This document shows, in pieces, positions 17,620 to 26,679 of a stretch of DNA of 64,000 nt. Under the pieces are notes generated by a model, which was not told the origin of the DNA, ran no database searches, and saw nothing but the letters and a program-made list of their open reading frames with translations. This stretch comes from Streptomyces hundungensis (GTDB lineage Bacteria; Actinomycetota; Actinomycetes; Streptomycetales; Streptomycetaceae): the NCBI RefSeq assembly GCF_003627815.1, contig NZ_CP032698.1, positions 5,580,001-5,644,000 of the forward strand, given 5' to 3'. The translations under genes were made by a program, and so were the position numbers. The number at the start of each line of letters is the position of its first letter. The stretch's first letter is position 1.

Positions 17620-20333
17620 CGAGCGTCTCCTGCCCTGAGTTCGGTGATGGATCCACGGCGTCCGCTCCACCAGGCCTGCGCCGCGGCCACGCCCGCCGCG
17701 AGCAGCACCACGCATCCGGCGGGCAGCAGCAGCGACATCGGGTCGGCGCGCAGTTCGGAGCCGACCGGTGCCAGGCCGCCCGTGGTGGCCAGGGCCAGGC
17801 CCGCGAGGTCGATGCCGGGCGCGAGCAGCGCGATCGAGGCCCAGCCGGTGAGCGCTCCGCCGGCCGCCGCGAGGAAGGCGGGCGGCAGCGCCTCCAGGAC
17901 GAGCAGCGCGCGGCCCTGCCGACGCGACAGGCCCATGGTGCGCAGCCGGGCCAGCAGCGCGGAGCGTTCGGGGGCGCCGCGCAGCAGGGAGAGGAGCAGG
18001 GCGAGGACGGCGAGGCCCGCGCCCGCGGCGACGGCCGCCGCGTAGATGCGTCCGGCGCCGGTCTGGAGGGGTGAACTCGCGTACTCGCGGCGCGCCTCGG
18101 AGCGCAGCCGTACGCCGGTGTGGGCGTTCTCGGCGCTCTTGCGCAGCGCCGCGGCGTCGATGGAGGTGCCGCCGACGAGCAGCGTCGTCGGCTCCTTCGC
18201 GCCGAGGCCCGCGGTGTCGAGGAGCAGGTAGTCGCTCCCCGGTACGGCCGCGGAGGCGTCCTGTGCGGCGGTCACCCGGACCCGTACGTCATAGCCCGCC
18301 ACGCGCAGCGCGACCGGCTCCTTGCCCAGGCGCTGGGCGACGGAGGGCGAGGCGATGGCGGGCAGTACGGTCTTGCCGGGTGCGCCCGGCGGGGCCTCGA
18401 GCCGGTCGGCGTCGATGCCGAGGGCGGTGCCCGCGGTGAGCCGGGCGTAGGAGGCGGGGTCCACGGAGGCGACCGCCGCCTTGTCGCCGTCGGGCAGCGT
18501 CACCGCGTACTCGATGTGTACGGGGGACACGCCCCGCACGCCTGCCACCTTGGCGACCCGGTCCGCCAGGTCCTTGGGCAGGGAGAGGTCGCTGTCGATC
18601 CGGGCGTCGGTGCCCGTGGCGTACAGCGCCGCCCGGTCGCGCGCGTCGTCCGAGCCGGCCAGGACCGAGCCGCCGAACGCGGCCGTGGTCAGCGCCGTGA
18701 GCAGGGCGAGCAGGGGCAGTACGCCACCGCCCGAGGCGCGTCCCGCGCGGGCCAGGGACAGGAAGCCGACCGTGCCGCGCCGCCGGGCCGCGGGCCGGGC
18801 CGCCCAGCGCAGCGGCAGCGGGTAGAGCCGGATCAGGACCAGCGCGGCGATCACCCCGACGAGCACCGGGGCCGCGCTGACCAGGGAGTCGGCGGAGGCG
18901 CCGGAGGTGCCCCGGCGGCGCAGCGCGAAGACCGCGCCCACCGCGAGGACCAGCAGCGTCAGCTCGGCCACTGTGCGCCGTGCGGAGGGCTTCTCCCGTA
19001 CCAGATCGGTGCGTTCGGCCGCCGAGCCGACCGCGCGGTGGGTCAGCGCGGCCCGTACCGGCAGGGCGAGGCAGCCGAGCGCCGCGACCGCGCAGGCGGC
19101 GGCGAGCGCGGGCCACAACCGGCCGCCGGGCACGGCGAGCACGGCCCCGAGCAGGCCGAGGGCGGCGGCCGGAACCACCACCACCGCGCTCTCGGCGCAC
19201 AGCCGCCCGGCGAGCTGGCGCAGCGCGCCGCCGCGGGCCCGCAGCAGGGCGAGTTCCGCGGTGCGGCGGGACGCGGCGAGCCCGCCCGCCATCAGCAGCA
19301 CCACGGCGGCGACCGTCGCCGTGCCGAAGCCGGCGACCGCCACCACCGGGCTGATCGAGTCGCGCACCGTGGCGTACGACAGGAGCACCCGGTCCAGCTC
19401 GGTGTAGACGGTCGCCGAGACGGCGAAGACGTCCCGCACCCTCGAAAGCCCGGGGCCGTTCTGGAGCGCCGCCACCGCCGACTTCAGACCGTCGAACTGA
19501 CGGGCATTCAGATGGTGTGTGCCGGGGGCGAGTTGGACGTACATCTCGGGCTTGCTGTCGGTGGCGAGCAGGGCCGGGGCGGCGCCCGGGGCGAGCAGCA
19601 GCCCGCCGTGCCAGAACCGCGGCGGATCGGGATCGTCGTTGGCGGGCAGCAGCTGCGGGGTACGCAGCACCGGCGCGACCGACCAGTACCCGGCCTCCGG
19701 CAGCAGCGGCTCCACGACGCCGGTCACCTTCAGGGCGAGCGGTGGCCGGCCCAGGCCGTCCACGTGCAGCACCGAACCCGCCGTGATGTGGAGGGCGTTG
19801 GCGGTGGCGGAGGTGACGGCGACCTCGGCTCCGGCCGACTTCTGGTCCGCGCGGCCCTCGGGCAGCCGGCCCGACACCACACGGGCGTGCGCGGCCAGAT
19901 CCGAGGGGGTGGCCACGGTGAACCGCGGCGCAAGCCCGGAGGGACGGGCCAGGAAGGGTTCCTCGGACGCCAGCTTCTGCGTGGTCCGCAGCCCGTACGT
20001 GGACTGGGAGCGGTCCGTGGTGAGCGGGGTGGGCACGCTCCCCACGACCGCCTCGAAGCGCCGCTCCATCTCCTGGGGGGAGACCAGCGCGGCTCGCTGC
20101 TCGTCGCGCAACGCCATGCCGGGCGCGCCCGCGGCGAATTGCAGGGCGGTGCGGCCCGGGGCGGCCGAGGCCACGGTCTCGCGCAGCCCCTTGTCCTCGT
20201 ACGCGTCGACGCCCCGCGGGTAGGCGGCGGCCAGCCATGCGGTGACCAAAACCAGGAGGGCGAGCGCGGCCGCGGCGCCCGGCGCGGTCCGCAGCCGGGT
20301 CCGCACCCAGGGTGCGAGGGCCTTGCCGGTCAT
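17616..20333 (-). CDS. Large FtsX-like ABC permease
   Basis: This 905-residue membrane protein has an N-terminal membrane helix (AAALALLVLVTAWLAA), a large extracytoplasmic domain of about 280 residues, and two FtsX-type core units. The first is around residues 325-400 (AELALLRARGGALRQL) and the second is at the C-terminus (LLARLRTMGLSRRQGRALL). Two copies of the FtsX unit in one chain are typical of the 8-10 helix actinobacterial family. It lies between the sister permease gene (1-bp gap) and the ATPase gene (4-bp overlap), so the three form one operon. Its function is presumably export or mechanotransmission rather than import, since no binding protein is encoded. Confidence 0.87.
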   Translation of the reverse strand: MTGKALAPWVRTRLRTAPGAAAALALLVLVTAWLAAAYPRGVDAYEDKGLRETVASAAPGRTALQFAAGAPGMALRDEQRAALVSPQEMERRFEAVVGSVPTPLTTDRSQSTYGLRTTQKLASEEPFLARPSGLAPRFTVATPSDLAAHARVVSGRLPEGRADQKSAGAEVAVTSATANALHITAGSVLHVDGLGRPPLALKVTGVVEPLLPEAGYWSVAPVLRTPQLLPANDDPDPPRFWHGGLLLAPGAAPALLATDSKPEMYVQLAPGTHHLNARQFDGLKSAVAALQNGPGLSRVRDVFAVSATVYTELDRVLLSYATVRDSISPVVAVAGFGTATVAAVVLLMAGGLAASRRTAELALLRARGGALRQLAGRLCAESAVVVVPAAALGLLGAVLAVPGGRLWPALAAACAVAALGCLALPVRAALTHRAVGSAAERTDLVREKPSARRTVAELTLLVLAVGAVFALRRRGTSGASADSLVSAAPVLVGVIAALVLIRLYPLPLRWAARPAARRRGTVGFLSLARAGRASGGGVLPLLALLTALTTAAFGGSVLAGSDDARDRAALYATGTDARIDSDLSLPKDLADRVAKVAGVRGVSPVHIEYAVTLPDGDKAAVASVDPASYARLTAGTALGIDADRLEAPPGAPGKTVLPAIASPSVAQRLGKEPVALRVAGYDVRVRVTAAQDASAAVPGSDYLLLDTAGLGAKEPTTLLVGGTSIDAAALRKSAENAHTGVRLRSEARREYASSPLQTGAGRIYAAAVAAGAGLAVLALLLSLLRGAPERSALLARLRTMGLSRRQGRALLVLEALPPAFLAAAGGALTGWASIALLAPGIDLAGLALATTGGLAPVGSELRADPMSLLLPAGCVVLLAAGVAAAQAWWSGRRGSITELRAGDAR

Positions 20334-20334
20334 G

Positions 20335-23300
20335 TCAGTTGCCCCCCTGGGTGCGGAGTGTGACGGCGGGGTCGGTGCGGCGAAGGGCGATCGCCGCGAC
20401 GATCAGGACCGGCACCGCGGCCACCCCCGCGAGCAGCAACGCCACCCGCCCGGCGGGCAGTTCGACCAGAACGGCGGGCACCGGCTGGGCGGCCTGGTCG
20501 GTCAGCACGATCAGCGGCACCACCGCCCGGGCGAGCACTTCGCCGAGGCCGAGCCCGGCCAGCAGTGCGATCCCGACCAGGACGCCCTGTTCGGCGGCGA
20601 TCAGACGGGCGAGCTGACGGCGCGGGGTGCCGAGCGCGCGCAGCACGCCGAACTCCCCGGCGCGTTCGCGCAGCGACCCGGCCGCGCTCACCGAGAAGCC
20701 CACCGCCGCGAGCGCCGCCGCCACGATCGACGCGGCTGCCAGCGCGGACTGCGGTCCCGCGCCCAGCGGGTCGTCGCCCAGCTCCCTGGCGATCTCGGAG
20801 CGGGACACGATCTGCGCGGGGTCGATGTCGGGGCGGCTCTTGAGCGCCGCGGTGGCCTCGGCCGCGCGGCCTGGCCCGGTGGTCAGCCACCACTCCGTGG
20901 CGGACAGGCCGTCGCCCGTGTCCCGCAGGACCTGGTTGGCGGCCCGCAGGTCGAGGAGGAGTCCACCGCCGTCGGTGCCGGGCGTGCCGGTGGCCGTGCC
21001 GTCGCCGCCGAGGGCGCCGCTGCCGGTGGTCGGGAGCTGCCTCAGCCGGTCGACGATCCTCACCTTGAGGGTCTTGTTCGCGAGCGGCACGTCGATGGTC
21101 TCGCCGACCTTGCTGCCGCTGGACTGGAGGAACCGCTCGTCGGCGACGGCGCTCAGCGCGGGCGGCGCGCCGTGCGGCGCGACGAGCCGCACGGTGCGGG
21201 TGACGGATCCGAGACCGGTCTCCGAGTTCGTGGGGCCCGGGGCGTCCGTGCTGTCGGCGGTCCACCGTCCGGCCGGCACGGTGACGGACGTCTGCTTGCC
21301 GCCGGGGCCGGTGGCGCGCAACCCGTCCAGGGTGATGCTCTGGCGCACGGCCGGGCCCTCGGGCAGCTCGCGCACCACGTCGAGACCGGTCAGGCGCAGC
21401 GGCCCCGCGGGCCGGCCGGTGGGCTCGCCCGCGGCGGCGGACAGGTCCAGGCCGAAGGGGTGGGGGAGGCCGTCCGAGGCAAGTGTTCCGAGGGCGAACC
21501 GGTACGGCGTGCCGTAGCGGTCCTCCAGGGTGAGCGTCGCGGCGCCGGGCGGCCCGTCCGGGGCGCCGCCGGTCAGCCGCAGGGTGAAGTCGATCCGCTG
21601 GGCGTCCGCGGGAAGTGCGGCACCGACCGCGGCGTCCTGCTCCGGCGTGAGCAGGGCGAGCAGCTCCTTGCCGGAGCGGTCACCGAGGTCGCCGCGGAGC
21701 AGGAAGCCGTCGGCGTGCCGGGTGTCCAGGGCCACCACGGTGCCGGCGCGCCCGGCGCTCATCGTCATCGAGCCGCGTACGGCGGGGGCGATCGCGGTCA
21801 CCCCGGGCACCGTGTCGTAGGAGCCGCCCTGCCCGAAGGGGCCGAGGGTGGAGCCGAGCACCCGGATGTCGGTGCCCGCGCGGAAGTCCGCCTGATCGCT
21901 CTGGGAGCGGTTCCAGGTGCCGGACTGGGCGAGGGTGAGCAGACCCATCGCGACCGCCAGGACCAGGAGCAGCACCGGGCCCGCGCCGCGCAGCGGACGG
22001 CGGCTGAACTGCCAGCCCGCCAGCGCCAGGGGCAGCCCCCGGCCGCCGGCCGCCCGTCGCTCGGCGAGCCGGGCCGCGGGCGGCATCAGGCGCAGCACGA
22101 GGACGGTCCCGGCGAGCAGGGCGAGCGAGGGCGCCGCCACGAGCAGCGGGTCGATACCGAGGCTGCCCGAGGAGTCGGCGTCGAGCGCGCCGGAGCCGGA
22201 GGCGGAGGTCTGCCGGTCCAACTGCCAGTAGGCGACGCCCGCGATGACCAGGAGTCCGATGTCGGCGCCCGCGCGGACCGGCGCGGGCAGCGCGCCGTCC
22301 CGGCCGCCGCGCCGCAGCGGCCCCGCCGACAGGGCGGGCGCCACCACCGCCGCCGCGCAGCCGAGCGCGACGAGCAGGGCGACCAGCCACACCGTGGCGG
22401 TGACGGAGGTGTCCAGGTGAAGGCCGACCCGCGCGAGCGCGCCCCGCCCGGCGAGCAGCCGGGTCAGCGGGCCCGCGAGCAGCGGCGCGAGCAGGGCCGC
22501 GGGCACCGCGAGCAGCAGGGCCTCGGCGGCGGCGAGCCAGGTGATCTGACGGCGGGATCCGCCGCGGGCGCGCAGGAGTTCGGTCTCGCCGGACCGTTCG
22601 CTGCTGAGCAGTCGGGCGACCAGGAGCAGCGCGTACCCGGCGAGCATGACCAGTTGGAGCGCCACGATGAGCAGGGTGGAACGGGACACCAGGAGCGAGC
22701 GGTCGGCCCGGTCGAGGATCTCGGGAAGCGAGGTCGTCGCGGTGGCGTTGCCCCCGAACACCGTTTGTTTCATGAGGGACTTGGGCCCCTCGGTGGCGGT
22801 GGTGCGGAGCTTGTCGATCCGGGCGACGCCGATGCCGGAGAAGTCGGCGCGGGCGAGCCAGGCGCTCTGGCCGGGGCTGACCCGGCCGGCGAGCACCGAG
22901 GGGTCGGCGAGCAGCGGCCCGTAGGTGGTGAAGGCCAGCTTGTGCATACCCCGGCCGCCCAGCTCGTCCAGGCGCCAGTACGGGTCGGAGACGTCGGCGG
23001 CCCGGTAGATCCCGGTGATCTTGACGGTGACGCCCGGGCCGCCCAGCCGGTCGGCGAGGGCGAGCGTGGCGCCGGTCGCGAGGTGCAGCCGTCCGGCCGC
23101 GGACTCGGGCAGGGCCACCTGGATCTCGGCGCCCGCGGTGGTCGCCGGGGCGGCGGGCCAGCTGCCCGAGGTGAGACGGATCCGCGAGCGGTCCATCGCG
23201 GCGAACAGGGTGAGGTCGGGGTCGCCGCCGCGGGCGTCCGGCGACTGGAGGGAGCGCGGCAGGGCGTAGGGCCCGGACTGGGTCAACTCCTGTGTGGTGA

Positions 23301-23568
23301 CCGGGAGTTGGTCGAAGGTGGCGCGAGCTCCGGTACGTATCGCCTCGGCCGCGGCCGCCCGCTGGTCGGGCTTGACCCCGGCCTTGACGACCAGCGCCGC
23401 TGGCGCCGCGGAGCGGGTGGCGAGGGTGTGCCGCAGCGCCGCGTCCGAGACGGATCCGGAGAACGCGGCGAGCGCCGCCAGGACCGAGGTCGTGAGCAGC
23501 ACGGCGAGCAGCGCCGCCAGGAGCAGCAGACGGTGTGCGCGGACGCGCAGAAAGACGAACCCCGGCAC
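20335..23568 (-). CDS. Very large FtsX-like ABC permease
   Basis: This 1,077-residue membrane protein is the partner of the 905-residue permease. It has an N-terminal membrane helix (LLLLAALLAVLLTTSVLAAL), a long extracytoplasmic region, a central FtsX unit around GETELLRARGGSRRQITWL, a further extracytoplasmic domain, and a C-terminal FtsX unit (GEFGVLRALGTPRRQLARL). GTG at 23568 follows AAGGGGGG. It is the first gene of the three-gene transporter operon. The two permeases probably form a heterodimer with a dimer of the ATPase. Confidence 0.87.
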   Translation of the reverse strand: MPGFVFLRVRAHRLLLLAALLAVLLTTSVLAALAAFSGSVSDAALRHTLATRSAAPAALVVKAGVKPDQRAAAAEAIRTGARATFDQLPVTTQELTQSGPYALPRSLQSPDARGGDPDLTLFAAMDRSRIRLTSGSWPAAPATTAGAEIQVALPESAAGRLHLATGATLALADRLGGPGVTVKITGIYRAADVSDPYWRLDELGGRGMHKLAFTTYGPLLADPSVLAGRVSPGQSAWLARADFSGIGVARIDKLRTTATEGPKSLMKQTVFGGNATATTSLPEILDRADRSLLVSRSTLLIVALQLVMLAGYALLLVARLLSSERSGETELLRARGGSRRQITWLAAAEALLLAVPAALLAPLLAGPLTRLLAGRGALARVGLHLDTSVTATVWLVALLVALGCAAAVVAPALSAGPLRRGGRDGALPAPVRAGADIGLLVIAGVAYWQLDRQTSASGSGALDADSSGSLGIDPLLVAAPSLALLAGTVLVLRLMPPAARLAERRAAGGRGLPLALAGWQFSRRPLRGAGPVLLLVLAVAMGLLTLAQSGTWNRSQSDQADFRAGTDIRVLGSTLGPFGQGGSYDTVPGVTAIAPAVRGSMTMSAGRAGTVVALDTRHADGFLLRGDLGDRSGKELLALLTPEQDAAVGAALPADAQRIDFTLRLTGGAPDGPPGAATLTLEDRYGTPYRFALGTLASDGLPHPFGLDLSAAAGEPTGRPAGPLRLTGLDVVRELPEGPAVRQSITLDGLRATGPGGKQTSVTVPAGRWTADSTDAPGPTNSETGLGSVTRTVRLVAPHGAPPALSAVADERFLQSSGSKVGETIDVPLANKTLKVRIVDRLRQLPTTGSGALGGDGTATGTPGTDGGGLLLDLRAANQVLRDTGDGLSATEWWLTTGPGRAAEATAALKSRPDIDPAQIVSRSEIARELGDDPLGAGPQSALAAASIVAAALAAVGFSVSAAGSLRERAGEFGVLRALGTPRRQLARLIAAEQGVLVGIALLAGLGLGEVLARAVVPLIVLTDQAAQPVPAVLVELPAGRVALLLAGVAAVPVLIVAAIALRRTDPAVTLRTQGGN

Positions 23569-23762
23569 ACGGCCCCCCTTGGGCTTTTAGGCCATCCCCC
23601 CGAAATGTGTCCAGATGCTTTCAGGAGTCGTGGGGTCGAGGAAACCGCTTGCCGAACCTTCTTGCCCGATCGTGATCGGAATGCGACAACGGACGACCGG
23701 ATTCCGGTCGCGAGGGCAGTTTTCGCAGGTGCGTTGGGGCAGCGGCGGAGCTACCGGGTGGG

Positions 23763-24167
23763 TCAGCCCTCGGAGTTGACCATCGAAGCGGCCGCATACG
23801 TCAGGTAGTTCCAGAGCGTCCGCTCGTGCTCGGGGGACAGGCCGAGCTCGTCGACGGCCGTCCGCATGTGGCGCAGCCAGGCGTCGTGCGCGGCCCGGTC
23901 CACCGTGAACGGGGCGTGCCGCATCCGAAGCCGCGGATGGCCCCGGCCGTCGCTGTAGGTGCGCGGACCGCCCCAGTACTGCATCAGGAACAGGGCAAGA
24001 CGCTCCTCGGCCGGGCCCAGGTCCTCCTCCGGGTACATCGGGCGCAGCAGCGGATCCTCGGCGACCCCCCGGTAGAAGAGGTGCACGAGCCGGCGGAAGG
24101 TCTGCTCGCCGCCGACCTGCTCGTAGAAGGTCTGCTCCTCGAGCGTGCCGCGCGGAATCTCGGTCAC
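23763..24167 (-). CDS. glbO: Group II truncated haemoglobin (GlbO type)
   Basis: This 134-residue globin shows the 2-on-2 fold features of group II: Phe-Tyr at B9-B10 (LVHLFYRGV), Tyr in MYPEED (CD1), proximal His in RLRMRHAPF, and Trp G8 in HDAWLRHM. It binds haem and oxygen, and in actinobacteria is linked to oxygen handling or peroxide/nitric oxide chemistry. GTG 24167 is chosen since GAGG lies 9 bp before it; GTG 24176 touches that site. It is transcribed away from the methyltransferase-like gene at 24335. Confidence 0.9.
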   Translation of the reverse strand: MTEIPRGTLEEQTFYEQVGGEQTFRRLVHLFYRGVAEDPLLRPMYPEEDLGPAEERLALFLMQYWGGPRTYSDGRGHPRLRMRHAPFTVDRAAHDAWLRHMRTAVDELGLSPEHERTLWNYLTYAAASMVNSEG

Positions 24168-24334
24168 GTTGAACACCCTCGCAATGTCGTTCGGGCCTGC
24201 CCCGGGGTGCCGCCCGGAGTCCGGGGGCCGTCCCCCGGCAGTGCGGCACCCCTCCATGGTCTCAGACCCGGTGGCCGAGGACCGGGGGCGTAGGACCACT
24301 CGCCTCCTCGGCTCCGCCGCAGCACAGTGGACGT

Positions 24335-25309
24335 ATGAGCGCGGACCTGGCACTGAGGCGGGCCCTGGTGCGGGAGATCGCTGCGGGCGGAGCGCTCGCC
24401 GACCCGGCCTGGCGGGCCGCGTTCGAGGACGTGCCGCGCCACCTCTTCGTGCCGTACTACTACGAGAGCGCGAGCGGCGGGTACGTCCGGCTCTGGGGCG
24501 AGGACCCCGACCCGGCCCGGCGCGAGCGCTGGCTGACCGGGGCGTACGCGGACGCGCCGCTGGCGACCCGGATGCGCGACGGCGAGCTGCTCTCCTCCAG
24601 CAGCCAGCCCTCGCTGATGGCGCGCATGCTGGAGGCGCTCGACGTCCGCGACGGCGACCGGGTCCTGGAGGTCGGCGCGGGCACCGGTTACAACGCGGCG
24701 CTGCTGTGCCACCGGCTCGGCGAGGCACGGGTGACCACCGTCGATCTGGACCCCGAGATCACCGAATCGGCGCGGGCCCACCTGGAGGCGGCCGGCTACC
24801 ACCCCGCCGTGATCACCGGGGACGGGGCGCGCGGGGCGCCCGCGCGGGCGCCCTTCGACAAGATCATGGCGACCTGCACGGTGGGCTCGGTGCCCCAGGA
24901 CTGGCCGGCCCAGTGCCGCCCCGGCGCGCTGATCCTGGCCCCGCTGGCGACCGGCCTGATCCGCCTTGAGGTGACCGGCCCCGACCGGGCCGAGGGGCGC
25001 TTCCTGCACACCCCGGCCTACTTCGTGCCGCTGCGCGGTACGCGGTCGGGGGCCCGGCCGACCCCGCACACCGGCGGTCTGCCGCGCGAGAGCGTAGTGG
25101 ACGAGCGGTTCCGCTTCCTGCTCGAACTGACCGCGGGCAGCCTCGACCCGTACGACGCGCACGCGCTCTGGCTCCGCGAGCAGCGGCCCCCGAGGGAGCG
25201 GTTCGGGGTGACGCTCCGGGGCGGCGCCCAGTGGGCGTGGCTGGACGATCCGCAGGGGCCCTACAGCTGGCCCCTGCGGGAACCGCCGGTTAGCCCCGGC
25301 GCACGGTGA
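24335..25309 (+). CDS. Protein-L-isoaspartate O-methyltransferase family protein
   Basis: This 324-residue S-adenosylmethionine-dependent methyltransferase has motif [16 protein letters not shown], the PCMT-type segment [13 protein letters not shown] just before it, and an acidic motif II ([17 protein letters not shown]). The C-terminal 100 residues go beyond the minimal PCMT core. Members repair isoaspartyl residues in damaged proteins, but actinobacterial forms also modify ribosomal peptides, so the substrate is not certain. The ATG at 24335 lies close after a divergent promoter shared with glbO. Its 3' end overlaps the 3' end of the FHA gene on the other strand by 20 bp. Confidence 0.82.
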   Translation: MSADLALRRALVREIAAGGALADPAWRAAFEDVPRHLFVPYYYESASGGYVRLWGEDPDPARRERWLTGAYADAPLATRMRDGELLSSSSQPSLMARMLEALDVRDGDRVLEVGAGTGYNAALLCHRLGEARVTTVDLDPEITESARAHLEAAGYHPAVITGDGARGAPARAPFDKIMATCTVGSVPQDWPAQCRPGALILAPLATGLIRLEVTGPDRAEGRFLHTPAYFVPLRGTRSGARPTPHTGGLPRESVVDERFRFLLELTAGSLDPYDAHALWLREQRPPRERFGVTLRGGAQWAWLDDPQGPYSWPLREPPVSPGAR

Positions 25310-26588
25310 TCGTCGTCCAGGCGCCCACGTGCACCCGGTCGCCGTCCTGGAGCGGCACCGGCACGTAGGGCTGGATCGGCTCGCTGGCGCCGTTGACGGT
25401 GGTGCCGTTCGTCGAGTTCTGGTCGACGACCGCCCAGGTGCCGTCCGGCTGCTGCACCAGCACCGCGTGCTGGTGCGAGACGCCCGGGTCCTCCGGCGGC
25501 ACCGACAGGTCGATGTCGGGTGCCTCGCCGGTGGAGTGGCGCCTGCGACCGATGGTGATCTGGTTGCCGGAGAGCGGGCGCTGCTGCTCGGGGGAGTACG
25601 CGGGCAGATTGAGCCCGGCCGCCTCCGGGCCGCTGCGCTGCATCATCGCCAGGAAGTAGTCCCGGTCCGGCCCGATGGTGATGGACCAGGCGGCCGGCGC
25701 GGGCGGCGTCACGGGCCGCGGCCACTCCTCGCCACCGCGCTCGGGTGCGGGGGGTGTCGCGGGGTGCGGCCAGTCGTCGCCGCCGCGCTCGGGTCCGGGG
25801 GGCGCCACGGGCTGCGGCCAGTCGTCGCCGCCGCGTTCCGGTGCGGGGGGCGCCACGGGCTGTGGCCACTCCTCGCCGCCGCGCTCGGGTGCGGGCGGGG
25901 TCACCGGCAGGGGCCAGTCGTCGTCGCCTGCGCGCTCGGGCGTCGCGGGGGCGCGGCCCGGGCCCTGGGCGGGCTGGGACGGCGGCGGCAGCATCCAGTC
26001 GTCGTCGGCCGGGGGCTGCTGGACCTGCGGCGGCGCCGGCGGCGTCGGCCGCTGGAAGGAGGGCGGCGGCGGGGGCGGGCCGCCCTGCGCGCCGTTGAAA
26101 GGCTGGGGCGGCTGCTGCTGGAACGGGTTCGGCGGCAGCTGCTGCCCGGGGCGCTGCGAGGGCTCGGCGGCGAGCGGCTCGGCGGCCCGGTTCACCTGGG
26201 AGGGCCGCGAGCTCTGGTACTCGTACGGGTCGCGGGGCGCCGGCGGCGGGCCCTGCTGGAAGGCGGGCGGCAGCTGCGGACCGGGGCCGGGCGCGGGGCC
26301 GGGGCCCGGTGGGGGCATCGGCTGCTGCGGGGCGAGCGGGGTGTACGAGGTCGCCGTGTTGGTCAGGAAGTTCCAGCGGCACTCCTCGCAGAACGGCGCA
26401 CCCGGCTCGCGCGGGGTGCGGCACTGCGGGCAGAGCTCGGCCTGGGCGGTGGCGTTCGGATCCCCGGGGCCCGGATAGCCGTACGCGGGCGGAGGCGGGG
26501 GAGGCGGCGGCACGGCGCCCATGCGATGGCCGCAGATCTCGCACCAGTCGTCGGAACCCGACTGGTGTCCGTTCGGGCAGGTCGGCAT
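25290..26588 (-). CDS. FHA domain protein with two zinc ribbons and a repeat linker
   Basis: This 432-residue protein starts at ATG 26588 (GGGGGAAG upstream). Its N-terminus has a zinc ribbon (CPNGHQSGSDDWCEICG) and a second at about residue 50 (CPQCRTPREPGAPFCEEC). A long Pro/Gln-rich linker follows, containing five copies of a 17-residue motif of the form PERGGDDWPQPV. A FHA domain fills about residues 345-432, with GRRRHS, the SHQHAVL motif and NSTNGTTVNG, so phosphothreonine binding looks intact. Placed at the end of the PknG operon, it is the natural counterpart of GarA, the FHA substrate of mycobacterial PknG. It is far larger, however, and lacks GarA's short N-terminal ETTS phospho-motif. 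Confidence 0.88.
   Translation of the reverse strand: MPTCPNGHQSGSDDWCEICGHRMGAVPPPPPPPPAYGYPGPGDPNATAQAELCPQCRTPREPGAPFCEECRWNFLTNTATSYTPLAPQQPMPPPGPGPAPGPGPQLPPAFQQGPPPAPRDPYEYQSSRPSQVNRAAEPLAAEPSQRPGQQLPPNPFQQQPPQPFNGAQGGPPPPPPSFQRPTPPAPPQVQQPPADDDWMLPPPSQPAQGPGRAPATPERAGDDDWPLPVTPPAPERGGEEWPQPVAPPAPERGGDDWPQPVAPPGPERGGDDWPHPATPPAPERGGEEWPRPVTPPAPAAWSITIGPDRDYFLAMMQRSGPEAAGLNLPAYSPEQQRPLSGNQITIGRRRHSTGEAPDIDLSVPPEDPGVSHQHAVLVQQPDGTWAVVDQNSTNGTTVNGASEPIQPYVPVPLQDGDRVHVGAWTTITVRRG
25691..25950 (-). repeat. 51-bp in-frame tandem repeat in the FHA protein gene
   Basis: About five copies of a 51-bp unit encode 17-residue repeats (consensus PERGGDDWPQPVAPPA, with DD/EE and Q/H/R/L variation). 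The copies are similar enough at DNA level for slippage or recombination, so the copy number may vary between strains. Confidence 0.8.
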
Positions 26589-26679
26589 GGAGTCGCTTCC
26601 CCCTCTCGTCATCCGGCCCGGCGGGCCGTGGCGTTGTGCTGGTGTAAAACGGACGTAGCTACTTCTTGTTCGCTTCTTG

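Noticed and set aside
20242..23808. Plus-strand open frame of 1,188 codons opposite the permease genes
   Set aside because: It is the antisense shadow of high-GC coding sequence; composition is Gly/Arg/Gln-rich with no domain, while the minus strand encodes clear FtsX permeases.
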